Shown: positions 27,470-40,600 of the stretch, one piece after another
Position numbering within the stretch: the stretch's first letter is position 1
Layout: every line of letters begins with the position of its first letter
From: Vanilla planifolia
Lineage: Eukaryota > Streptophyta > Magnoliopsida > Asparagales > Orchidaceae
Assembly: GCA_023846275.1 (NCBI GenBank)
Contig: CM043877.1
Coordinates: 11,329,107 to 11,393,106 of the forward strand
Length of the DNA stretch: 64,000 bases
Reading direction: 5' to 3'
Notes under the pieces: model-generated
What the model was told of the DNA's origin: nothing
Databases searched by the model: none
What the model saw: only the letters and a program-made list of their open reading frames with translations
Program-made: the position numbers and the translations under genes

Positions 27470-27880
27470 CCGATACCTAAAACGGTGATGTATATCTCAT
27501 CGGTCCTCCGGCCATCTCCTCGCATGACCAGACGATTCGCTTGCGGAGCTCCACCTCGCCTGACTATGTCTGACGTCGGATCTTCCTGCCGGCCGAAGCC
27601 TCATCGTGCATACGTATACCAAAAATTCGGCCCTCCGAATTCATCCGACCGACGTTTAATCCATTCTGTTAACCGCAGTTTTTCCGTTTCCCATACTTGG
27701 CTGCTAAGAACACTCGAAAGGTCATAATCTGAGAGCCCTCCTTTCACTCATGCCTCCATCTTCTGTTCCTAGAGGAAGTTTCTTACTTAATTTGAGATCG
27801 TGCTTTCTCAACTTGCTCAAAGCCCTTATTTGTTTTACAGATCTTCACCAAAACTTCTGTCTCAGAAATTATAGGTAAAT
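27470..27880 (+). other. GC-richer segment of unknown nature downstream of the TBL gene
   Basis: About 27480-27790 is clearly GC-richer than its flanks. It holds an open frame of about 79 codons (ATG at 27488) rich in Arg, Ser and Pro, resembling no family I recognise. A second small frame (ATG 27751, 42 codons, stop near 27877) follows and is also unrecognised. It could be an untranslated exon, the TBL 3' region, or part of an old repeat. I do not assign a function. Confidence 0.3.
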
Positions 27881-28247
27881 TAAGCCCAAATCAGGAAATC
27901 GGATGGACTTGTTTATCATTTTTTTTTTTTTGCTTAAATCTGGTAATTTTAGCATAAGCTATGTAGTGGAACAGAATGATTACAACATTGCTTTAATATA
28001 ATTCAAGGAATTCACGGTGCTTGTTTTCTTATAATATCTATGATTTAATTTTGTTCTTATAAAGTTTTTTGCTTTGCATGCACTTTATGCAATGTTGTTT
28101 GCATAGCATGGTTTCCTTCTCTTAAACAGCGATATCCATGGGAGCACCTGGACATGATCTGTTTGACTATGCCTGTATCTTCTTTTTGTTTGGTGGAAAC
28201 AATCGCTTGGCATGTAAAATTGGCATTGGTACAGAAGTAGGAATGAA

Positions 28248-28584
28248 TTACATGATAGCACTTGGAAGTCTAACAATGGATGCATAAAGCAGAGTGTTCC
28301 ATGTATCTGGAATTCCAGGAAGGCACCAATGGCTACAATCTGCATATTTCTCAGGACTCTTCCGCTCCTCGTTTGTGAGTATCACTCCCTTCCTTGTGGT
28401 ATAAAGTGATGTGTGACCATCTCGCCTCAATTCTGACAGACCCGTGACGTTCAGATAGGTTACCCTTGTCCTCATCTCTTGGATTGTTCTTTCAACTATG
28501 GATGCCATAGAGCTTGGAAATGTTTTTATGTATCTCTCGCTTGTAATTGGGTTTGTTTGGTTATAGCACCAATGTAAGTTTGTC
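28248..28584 (-). CDS. Final exon of the TBL gene (catalytic Asp-His exon)
   Basis: Encodes the last 112 residues plus the second part of a split Arg codon: CYNQTNPI, LNVTGLSELRRDGHTS, then DCSHWCLPGIPDTWN and a short tail ending at TAA (28248-28250). The acceptor is 'aaatttcag' followed by G, phase 2, which matches the donor after 'SPEHK' at 39568. Alone it would be taken for an orphan TBL fragment; joined, it completes the domain. I see no second exon in the intervening 11 kb that could compete. Confidence 0.88.
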
Positions 28585-28629
28585 CTGAAATTTCCAACTT
28601 TTGTTACCATATGATTTTCTGATGGAAAG

Positions 28630-28663
<34 letters not shown>

Positions 28664-31600
28664 AATTGTAGAGCTTTTGCAGTAAAATATCTCTTTTGAA
28701 ATTTTGAGATTACGCTTATTTCATTACAATAAAAAGATGTCACTAAAACTGTAGGGGATGGCACAGATATTACTGGAGAATTTACCTATTAATGTAGCTT
28801 CTTTTACTTGCATTTTACATGCTTGAGTGATGTTACCATCTCTTCATTGGCAAAACCATTGCACACTTCCAATTCTTCCTTTAACCCCAAAAAATGATGC
28901 TTCTAATTCTAATTGTCCAATATTATCTATTATTTATTATAACTACTAAGTATACAATTTCTTTATGTCCAAACATAATATGGACGATTGTTAGGAGTGT
29001 TGTTGTGATCAAGCATGATATGAGAGCATGGGCTAAAGTTCTAGTATGATGTAGTATATGGAGTAAATTTATAATAGGTATTATGTGCTTAAGATTGTGA
29101 TAGAGTTGTTATTATCGTAAGACTGTATTAAGGGCTTACGATTGTAATATGGTAGACCACATTTTCTACTTCCATGAAAGAAGTTAATTTTTAATAAGCA
29201 ATTTCATTGTCATCCTCTTACTTGTTTCCAATCACTTTTGATTTTGATTATCTGTTTGAGACAACAATTATTTTTATATAATCACTGTTTTGAGATTAGG
29301 AGAATACTCATTCATTTAGATAGCTCAGTAGATGTCATCTTTGATGCAATGCTTGATAAAATGGGCATGATTTCAGTTATTTTATGGCAGTATGACATCT
29401 TTTGGGGTGCTTCAGAGAGTAGATGACCTTAATAAAAAAATTTTGTTGATGCATACATGGGAAAAGAGTTGATTAAGTTAAACATATTATGGAATTTATT
29501 ATGATATAGGCATCATCAATGTACATTGTTATTGTGGGAAGATCATCGCTTTATCATTTCTATGTCATTTTTTCTCCTTTTCACAACATTGACCTAGACT
29601 TAGTTAATAGGGTGTTTATCTTGATATGTTGAGTCTTAGTCCTTGCCTTCATGCAAGAGAAAACAATGAAAAGGTGTGAGGAACCAATAATTAATGTAGC
29701 TTTCATTGATAAAGAGCAAGAGGCGTATCATAGCTTTAATTTCAAATTTGAATGGATGTAAGAGGGCGGTTATTATGATAACTCTCCTTCAAGAATATAA
29801 ACCTTCTTGTGTATTGAGTTTCAATCTAACTTTTTAAAGGTTTCTCCTTTTAAAACTCAAAACATTGAAAATCTCAACAAGCATTTTTTCTCAAAACTCT
29901 ATTTCCACTTATATAAAACAAATTTTGAAAGGCATTTCAAAATCTCTTTTTTAAACTCGTTTCTAAACTTACAAGCTACATGCAAATAGTGCATAAATCA
30001 ATCTTGTTGCTTGGTCTCTTGCCAGGCTAGGATTGATTGAAAACTAGCTTAATTTCATCTTAACATTTCATACTAAAGTCATCTTACTTAGTAAAAGAAG
30101 CATAATTTCTACTATGAGAGATTGGAAACCTTGAAACCTAAGATTGTCAACTTACTAACCATGATTCATTTGAGAGGTTCAGTACTTGATCGGCTAACAT
30201 AGTTTTGGTTAAAAGAATGTGATGACAAATATTGTATAAGCACAGATTAAATAGACCTCAATCGGACATTTCCAGATGGTGGTTGTTCATTGTTTCATAT
30301 AGATGTGTTTGTTGATTTTGCTTAAGGATATTTAGTCATTAATTTTTTGGATGTCTTTTTTGGATACCATCATATTTATAGAGCTAAATATGATGATGAG
30401 AAAGTTAGTTTAATTATATCTACGAAATCTATTATTATAAAATGATGTCATTTGGTTTGAAAATGTTAGAACAATGTATCAAAGGATGATTGATATTATT
30501 TTCAAGATCCAACAACCTCTAATGTTGAGGTATGTGTTGATGATACTCTCATGAAGAATTGTAGTGTTTAAGAACACTAGACTTTTAAGACATTTGGAGA
30601 AAACCAAACTGACTAAATTCATTGAAGGGCACTTTTGAAACATCTCATTGAAAATTATTGAGATTCATTGTGAATTGGAGGATTGTGACTAATCTAAGCA
30701 AGATATGGGGTTTCCTTTAGATGTTATTCCCAAGTCAATCAAGGACATTCTAAAATTGTCTTACTTCATGATTATGGTAAGTCATTTCATATCAAAGTGA
30801 GTTGATTGGTGCCTTTTATTTTTTAAGCCATGTGGAATAAGAAAAAATTTGAGTGGATGGAAGAATGTAAGAAAGTTTTATGAGATATTAGGATTACTCG
30901 GTGGGTGCGCTTTTCTTAAGATATCTTAAAGTAGATGAAGTTCTTCCACGTTATGTTAGCGTAGTTTATGAAGCCATGTATTGTTATAGGATGAAATTGG
31001 TATGTAGTCTCATATGTTATCATCGTTAGTCATGATTTATGTAGTTTTTGAACTACATATCTAGTGATGGAAAAGTTAACCTTGACACTTGTTACAATGG
31101 CAAGGAGGTTATTATGATTGTACCTTTGATCTCATGCCATTATGGTCATAAAATGATCAGCCTCTAAGAAAGATCTTGGGTATGTGCTAAGATCTTTGGA
31201 AGACGGCATAAATGGGCAAGTGAATTGAGTAAGATAGTTCGTTCCAAGAACAGTCATCAAAGCTCAAGTGTTAGATGATTTTGTAGTGAAGCTTGCTATT
31301 TCAAAACCCTTTCCTAAGATGTGGTAAGAATACTCATTTAAACCTTTTGCAGCTAGAGAATTAGCTTGAACAGAATGTTGTTACTGGTGCTAATCCAGAA
31401 AGTCAACTACATTCATTTTGAAACATACCTTGATGTTTGATTTTTATACATTCAATATTTAAGCATTGTATGAAGCACAGATTTGTAAGGCTTCAGTAGG
31501 AATTAAGCTCATCCATGTTAAAGCTTTTTGTTCCTTACAAATAGTGATTAGTTAAGTCAAAGGTTTGACACTAAAGATGAAGTTCTAAAGAAATATCTAT

Positions 31601-34600
31601 CTGTGCCCTAAAAATCAGCCAAACTTGCTAGCAAATTGTTCTTTTTTCAAAATCTTAGTGAGCAAAACAAGTTTTTAGATATATTGTCTAAGAGAATTTT
31701 AGTGCTACCTCATATGGAAGACAACCATCAGTTGAGATTTACCATCTTGAATAGGTGGAGGCTATGAAAACAAAATGTCATGAATGAAAGGTTCATGAAG
31801 GAAATCATTGCATACTTTAGAGATGGGAAGCTTCCTTGTTATGCTATGAATGTCCATGAATATGTTGCTAAAGTGTGCAAAACATACTCATTAAAAAACA
31901 ATTGTATTGAAAATTTTTCTCCAAAACTCCACTTGTCTCATTTTTCCTTAAGCTCAAAAGTTATTGCAAAATATTCATGCCAGAGAGTGCGACTCATTTG
32001 AAGGTTGTATGCTTGTATCTTGTATTTTACAACTTTAGTATTATTGACTTGGTTTAAGTAAAGATAAAACAATTTTGAACATTAATGTCCAAAATGTCAA
32101 ATTCATGGGAATGGTTTTAGTCAACCAACCTCCATCCAAAATCTAATGGAAAGTTTTTAACATCTCTTCTTAGTTGTCCCTCATTATTCGGTTCATGGTA
32201 GAGTCCCAACATCTCTCCTTTGGATTCAAGGCTTCTTTCAATGCTTGCAAGCATGTCTTGAATCCTTTACAATAGAAGAATCAAATCTAAGAAACTTCTT
32301 ACTCTTTTTGTCATTACCATTGCCTTTGTTGTCATTATTGTTATTTTAGGACCATTTTTCTCAATTATGTTTGTGCTTATCAATCAACATGGTATGCAAA
32401 TTCCCCTAACTACTCGTCAAGATTGGAAACAATTTGATGGCTATATGTGCAAAAAAGCTAGAGAGATGTTTTCCCATAATAGGCAAATTATTGAGATTCA
32501 TGGCAAGCACTACCACGTATCGATAGAATTCTGTAGTGTACTCCTTTACTGATTGTCCCTAACATGGACTCTACTTTTACCAACTTCTCTTATGCTCTTG
32601 TTTATACCCACATAACAAAATTCAACTCTTAAGAGCTTCTTGGATTTGCACTAACTACATTCATATATAAATTTGCGAGTGCAAAGCTTATAGTTGAAGT
32701 AGTGCAAACGAAACCTAATTTTGGCTAGAATATCTATATAAGAAGAAATATGTTTTTAACAAATCAATCTAAGAATCCAACTTCTTGGAATGAGCTCCCC
32801 ATTGTAAGGTGGTAGCTTAATTGTGGCCTTTATCTTAAAAGATTTAATCTAACATTCAGCTTGTTGAGGAGCAGTGGCATCGACTTTAGTATCTTCAACA
32901 CAAGGGCCTTGAGATAGATCTATGCTTTTGCCACTACGTAAGTTCCCTTTCGAATGACTAGGTGTCTCCTCTTGTTGTTGCAATAAAATAGAATCCATAA
33001 AATATGGTTGCTTCAAATGTCCATCAATGCTTGAGCTTGTTGGTCAAGGGCTCTGAAAGGATCTTTCCATGTTGTGGAATTTTCTTCTATCTATGAGTTA
33101 TTCCTTCTTCTCTTTCATTGTTTTTGTTGCTACTAGTAGTGCATTCGAAGTCTTTGTTACTATGAAATTCTACCATACAATTCTATGCATAGTTGTAGCA
33201 CACAAACTTTTTCGTAGATGTTGAAAAGATGGCTTGATTTCAATTCGAGCTATCAAAGGTAGAATCCATGCTTTGATACTAATCTGGGCCTTCATAAGTA
33301 TGATTTATACTTTGATTCCAGTTTGATTTGTGCCATCCCATCACTAGTCCTTTAGAAGATAAATTTCACATTGAGAAGGACTAGCTAAGAAGCGATGAAA
33401 ATAGAATACTAATTTAAAAAAAAATGGAAGAATCCTTGAACCAAAAATAGTATGTTGTAGCATTTTTAACCAAACAAGATTACGAAACTCAATTACTCAT
33501 ATTGAGAATAACATAGAAATTTACAAAGAATTGAAGCGAAGTAGAAGTGATGAACAAATAAGCCAAAAATAATTGAATTTTAATTTTTAACAATGGAAAT
33601 AAAAGTATTCATAAACTTAATGGGGTTCATTCTTTTGCAAACCAAGACAACTAGATGCGTAATGATCATGATTCCGTTTAACCTTTTAGGGAACTCCTTT
33701 TATATCATAAATATCCAATTTCTATTACATATCTGATTACCAACTGTTGTTGGAGATGCATTCAAAGTGGAATGTCATCATAGTGGAGAACTTTTCAAAG
33801 AATAAATAGATTTATTTGGTAGCCTTCATAAGTAGGATTTATACTTTGATTCTAGTTTAATTTGTATTTTTCTATCACTATTCCTTTTAGAAGATAAATC
33901 TCACATTGATGAGTACTTATTGTGGTCTTAAAAATAGAATTATCATTTTTAATCAAACAAGATTAAGAAACTCAAATACTCATTTAGATCTAAAACTATT
34001 ATTCATCAAGTCCATCAAGGTTGAAGATGCATTTGTTAGATCAAAAGGTTACACCCAAGAACTCATGGTTCCCATATTCTAACAATTTTAGTTACATCTA
34101 CTACATTGATTTTGAATTTATTGTACCCAAATCTCAATTCTAGCTTTCAAAATAATACAACACTCTATAATTGGTCGAACATATCATCAATTTATGATAG
34201 TGGGTATTTGGTCATAACAACCAATTTATTTAGTTTATGATAATTTATGCAGATTCACAGACTGCCTTTTTTCTTTTTGACATAGATGGTAATGCTACCC
34301 ATCAAGACACACTTGGTAGATAAATCCTTTAATTTGTAATTACTAGATTTGTAGTTCAACCTCCACCAAATTCATAGTGCCATTTTATATTAAGCTTTAG
34401 ATCTAGACTCATATCTTAGTATTATCTTAATTGCAAAGTTTCTCTCTCTTTATTGCGAGGAAGGCTAGGTAGAACCTCAAGAAAGATATCTAGATACACA
34501 CAAACAACTAATCTTATGGCACAATAAACTTCTAATAAATAGTTATAATGGACAAAAAGAATCATTCATTACCTTCTTTAACATTTTTTTATCTTTCAAT

Positions 34601-37600
34601 ACGAAAATGAGTAGCACTACTCTTCCTTTACCAAAAAAACTATCGTCTCTCCATCTAAAGCTATTAATATAACTCTTTTATTCCATAAAATTAAGAAATA
34701 GTTGATGTTCATATAACTAATCTATGTCCAAAATAATATTTATTTTAGATAAAGGAAACACAAGAAATTCAATGGAAATTTTTTTCTCCACATTTTTATT
34801 TCTCCACAAATAAACACATTTAATTAAAATTCATTTCCATCAAAGAACTTCACACATAAAGGATTACTCATTTAATTAATTTTGATCATCAATATATCAA
34901 GCATATAATGGGATAAAAATGAATGTAATACATTTCAATCAAATAAGATAGGTAGTAACTACTAAAAGAATACAATACCTAATGTCATCCTATAAAGTGA
35001 TGGCATATATCTTAGATTATACACCTCGTTTATATATTGGCCTTGATCAACACTTATTGAGGCTATCAATAAAGCACTCCCTCTGCCTCTATGAGGACAT
35101 CTTTTATCAACATGATGGCCAAAACTCAATGGAGAAGATGATACCTTTGATCCTTCCTATCAACATGCTTGAGCTAGGTGACTTAGCTCTCCATAACTAA
35201 AGAACCTGTGTTGGCCTCCTTACTCGACCTAGCAAACCTTTTGACAAAACTTACCACATTCTATATTTGGAGGTGTCTTCCCATCAATTCCTATGTTCAT
35301 TACACTACCATTGACATCGGTGTCTAGCCAACTCGATTGGATGTGATCCAAGTGCCTACATCTTTTCACTTTTTCAAAGATCTCTTAAAAGAATTTAAAC
35401 TCTTTGTATGCAAAGATGCCCTTATTTTATTGTGCCTACTTTATGTGCTTCAAAGATTTTTAAGCCTTGTTCCATTAACTTAGCTTGCTCCATAAGCTCA
35501 ACATAATTTGTAGTCATAAAAGCAATCAAAGGTAGCTTTAATAGACTTTCTAAATCATCAATGGAACACAGCACCTCTAATCTTCTGAACTCACTAACTA
35601 TGGTGTATAATGAGTTAAGAAAGTAAATCTTCTCTCATAATCTATCAATGGCATATCCTTCTTCTTTAGGATTATCAATTTTTATCTCAACTTTTCTCCA
35701 AGGAATAGAAGCACAAATCAACTTTCAAATTCCTCAGTAAAATCCTCCCAAACAAAGAGAGCAAGAGGCATTTTTTCAACTTTAAGGCAAGAAATATCAT
35801 CAAATATTCTTGTTATTTGATTCATCTAATTTTTTTCTTAAAATGGAACAAATCCTTTTAAAATATAAGGAGCTTACATTCTATAAAACTATTCTACTAA
35901 TTTATTAGCTCAAAACATCCTCCCATAACTCCTCTAAGGGCTTAGAGAAGAGGGTTACATTTGTGTTGGAGAACTTTACTCTATTAAAAATGTGAGAGTG
36001 TGATATTCACAAGAGATGAGTGAATTATGTAAATTAGAAACTCAAGCTAATTTCATAACCAAGTAATGCTAGTAGCAAAAATCTTTTTTTTTTAATTACT
36101 CTTATAAAAAAGTTTTAGAAATTATTGTTTAGTTTTATTCATTGTGGGAGAGTGCAAGAAAGATAAAAAAAACATAATAATATTTTTATGTTATTTGGTC
36201 CAAACTCAAGTCTACATCCATATCAAGCCAAATATTTAGGCTTTAAACCCAATCCTATTCTACCTCAGCTACTGGTGTAAACCTAAATATCAATTACTTC
36301 TTTTTTTATTATAGCTTGATAAAAATCAACCTAAATAAATAACAACTCCCTTTTTTTTTGCAGCTAGGTAAGAGACAACAACACTCAAATTACTACACAA
36401 TAGTTATACAAGGTTCTAACACAAAATAATTAATACATTTAAGAACTTATATCATTTACATAAAAGAATAATATGTCATAATATCTACATTAAGTGGAAG
36501 GATTTTATCAAACAAATTAAGAGACTTTAATGTAATTAAGCTTTGAATATAGCAACATGATGAACGAGTTCTTCATAGTATAATGCACAACCTGTGGCTC
36601 TTATTTAACTTTGACTTCCAAACAATTTGCAAGTTAGCTGATCAAATTATTCTAACTCAAATACACTCTTTTTTATATTATATAATCATTTAAGACCATT
36701 TAAAGATGTTTTAAAAAAAATTACACTGTTGGCATGATTGAACAAACTGTTGTAGGTTTTGGCAAATGTTCATACAAGTACAATCACTGGAACATACCAA
36801 AGTGATAAAAGAGAATTGATTGTCCCAATAAAGCACCTGTCTGACTTGTTAATTTTATATACTTAAAAATACACCATATGAATATGACATATTACATTGT
36901 ACTATATGAGAGTTGCTCAACACATATTATTAAGGGTTATATAAGCTTACAAAATGATCTTCAAGATCGTACATGTCTAGTATAATTATATCGCTATAAC
37001 TTTTAGATTCATAGATCATACATATCCAATAAGTGGATATCAGTGTATGATTCTACAAAGTGAAATTGATCATTCAAATATAGAACACTATTCATACTAT
37101 ACAATACCTAAAATTACTTAAACATAAAACACACTTGGTTTTTATCTTAGCTATTAGAAGGGAGCACATAATATGACCAAGTAAGCCATGGACAAACAAA
37201 GGATAATACCATCATAATAAGGACATCATAATTATATAACATGCAATCCTAGCTATATAAGATGTAAACTAGAACTAAGATGATGGAAGATACAAGTTTG
37301 GTAAGAATAATTATATTATACAATATATATATTGGTTTAGTTCAAAGCTTGTGTTTACATAATTTTAATTTTCATTTTATTTATCACTAAACTAAGATTA
37401 ATTCAACTCTTTAGGCATTAACTTATATTTGATATCTAACCATTTGTTCACTAATTGACTCGTATAAAAGAGAGATTGATGATTCAACATTCATGTGTAA
37501 AATGAACACACTTTATATGCCATATGAGTATCAAGTGATAGGCTTAACAATTCTAACTAAAAGTATTACATAGAAGATTAACTGTAGATGAGCATCCACT

Positions 37601-40600
37601 CCACCAAGGGCTAAGACCAGAAGCTCTAAGATTTAATAGTTGAGTCAAGTTTGAGTAAAGCCACTAAAACTCTTTAACTTGTCTTTACTTGTGGATTATC
37701 CCATGTCTCAATTGATTAAACTCTCCATTAGATTAATTATTTGACCTTAAGATACATGATTTAAAAGTACTCAAGAAATAGTGATGCAAGGACCAAGGGT
37801 TCAACATGCTCTTCTAACCTTCTTCTTTTCTCTCTTCCCTTTCTAACACTAACTTAAGATTCTATCCTCTTAGATTTCTTTATAGTCCTTCATCCTCAAT
37901 TTAGAAGTATGCTAACCCTTTCAATACTAAAAATTTAGCTTTTAATAAAAAGGAAATATTTATTATTACAATATAGACATCTATTTGATATTATAATGTC
38001 TTTATTAAAAAACCTATCATAGGTTCTCAACCTTAGGTATTAATATCACCTTATTCTAATCCACATAACTTAATCTTAATGAAACCTAATTAAATACCCA
38101 ATAAAAAATATCAAAAATTGAAGAGAAGTAGAAGAGATAACAAATAGGTAAAAAAGAATTTAATTTATTACCTAAAAGAATTGAATTTTATTTTGAATTT
38201 GCTTAACAAAAAATAAAATATTTATAAATATAATAGGGGTTGTGTCTTTACAAATTAAGATAACTAATTGTGGAATGATCATGATCCCTTTTACCTTTTA
38301 AGGAACTCCTTTTGATATCTTAAACTACCCCAAGGGATTTATATATAGTTTAAAAGATGAACAAACTAGAACTTTTGGGAAAAAAAAATTCCAATATGGA
38401 CTCAAATTCTATAAGATATATTACCAATTTTCAAAGTTGAATACCATTATATTAGAGAAATTTTTGAAGAATAAATAGATTTATTTAGTAGCCTTCAAAT
38501 GTTGGATCTATAATTTGATTCCAATTTGATCTGTATCTTTCTATCACTAGTCTTTTTAAAAGATTAATCTACATTGATAAGGAATTGATGAAGGTTGATC
38601 TTGAAAATACAAGATTGAATCAAGAGAAAATAAAAGAATCTTTAAACCAAATATAGAATGTTGTAACATCTTTATCCAAACAAGATTAAAAAACTCAAAT
38701 CCTTATATAAAGAATTACTCATACAAAGAATTGAAGAGAAGTAACAGAGATGAACAAATAGATCAAAAAAGAATTGAATTTTTTTTTCTAGATTTTCTCA
38801 ATAAAAAACAAAGTGTTTATAAACCAAATGGGGGTTGCTCTTGTGGAATGATTATGATCCCCTTTACTCTCTAGATAACTAGTTTTTATATCTTAAAATA
38901 CCCCAAGGATTTATATTGTCTAATAAATCTATTTGATATCAGTTATAATTTAAAAGATGAGCAAAGTTGGCCAAATTCAGATTTTATTGATTCCTTATTC
39001 AGCCGCTTGTCATAAGATTAGATAGCTTGAACAGGTCTACTTTAAAGGATTGGATAGTCTGATTTATTTGTTGGACTGTCTGATGTTGTCCTCCATCCCA
39101 TGTTGAAAAACTCCTTTCTTGTCAAACCATCTAATCTATTTCATTGCTGTTGGGTTCTTTTCTGTGTATGCTAATTAAGAAAACAACCTCTTGTTGGACG
39201 ATCTAATTGCTTATCAGATGGGGAAATCATGGATAAGATGGTCAGATGGCCAGGTTGGGCCATGTGATTTATTTGAAGATACTTCCTACTTTGTTTTTGT
39301 TGCAATTTTTGTAGACTTGCTTTTTGATGTCTTTAATGAAAGATCATAGCATTCTAATAGACCTGAGACTAATACTTTATGCTTCTGCCACAAGAAGAGA
39401 AACCTGATACTTATATTCTAAGTGCACATCAAAGCAGATTTGCAGATTGATTTGTTTATTTTTTTTCTTTTTCCATGTTATGTTAGTTAATCTGTGTTTT
39501 CTCAGGTGTGTTTTATAGGCTAAGATTTAATATGAGCAATCCTGTTTATGTTCAAAATGTAGCGCACCTCTTGTGTTCTGGTGAAACACTGCGGAAGAAA
39601 ACTCTGGTTCTGCTGGAGTTCACATGGCGGTCTATCCATCGGGCCCAAGTCCGCATTGCTATCTCATAGGCATAGTCTCTCTTCATCTCCTCAACTAGTT
39701 TCCCTTTTCTTTCGTAGTACTTCCAACTGCTCCAAATCCATTAAACTCATCTCAGTTAGCTCTGATATCCGTTACAACATGATAGCTGAACTACACATCT
39801 ACGTACCTTCTCATCCTGCCGCTGTGCGTCCACCAATGGGCAGTGTTGAAGACGAGCACATGGGCGCCCTTCCACCTGCGAGACTCCGGCGGCATATGAT
39901 CGAGTTTCAGAACTTTGTCTCCTGTTTGGGTCTCTTCCACGTTCACCAAGAACGGGCTCCAGTAGAACTCTACGGAGCTTTTATAGTCCTTCATTTTCGT
40001 AAGCATGATGTTGTGTTATTTTTCACTCGTCATCTAGTTTTTGCCTGTGACTGTTTGTTCAACGTACCATAGCTTGAAATAGTTTATAAGAAGCTCCATT
40101 CTTGACGATGGTGCGGGAAGGAGGAAGTGAGGAGTAGAGAAGGCAAGCTAGCGATTCCCACTGGTTTCTGTTCAGTGAGTCGCCGACAATCACCACCCGC
40201 TTCCCTCGCAATCTCTCCAGCATGTCTGTTCCATTAAACCTTCCAATTTGCGGTATGTTTTTATCAACCCTACATGCAAAGAAAGATGAGCATTTGCTGT
40301 ATGTGGTGGTTTGGATTACCTCGGAATTCTGCATCCTTGTGCTTCCCATCTCCAGTGCATGTAATCCGAGTCCGGTCTTCCATTCTTCTGGCAGTTAACC
40401 TGCTGGCTGAGGAAGGGACATTCCTTCTCGCTATAGAGGGGATAGCCTTGTGGATCATAAACCCATTTCCCTTCGAATAAGTTGCAGGTCTTAGACTGTG
40501 TTCTAGGTAAAGGTTTCGGTTGTGATGCCAGGTTCGACGTCTGCGGTTGCAGTGGAGGTGATGATGGTGCCACCGCAGCGTTCTGCACACGAGCCTGTTT

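Larger units (their letters stand above)
28585..39567 (-). other. Giant (about 11-kb) intron of the TBL gene
   Basis: Bounded by donor GTGCGC at 39567 and acceptor 'tttcag' at 28585, both phase 2. It contains Ty3/gypsy fossils in both orientations, a ~540-bp repeated unit and a 30-base T run (28632-28661; A run on the gene strand) about 50 bases upstream of the acceptor. Typical TBL introns are far shorter, so retroelement insertion explains the size. The sense exons remain in frame on both sides. Confidence 0.8.

Noticed and set aside
39581-40072. 163-codon open frame on plus
   Set aside because: It lies antisense to TBL exons 3 and 4, which explain the sequence with correct splice sites and family motifs.
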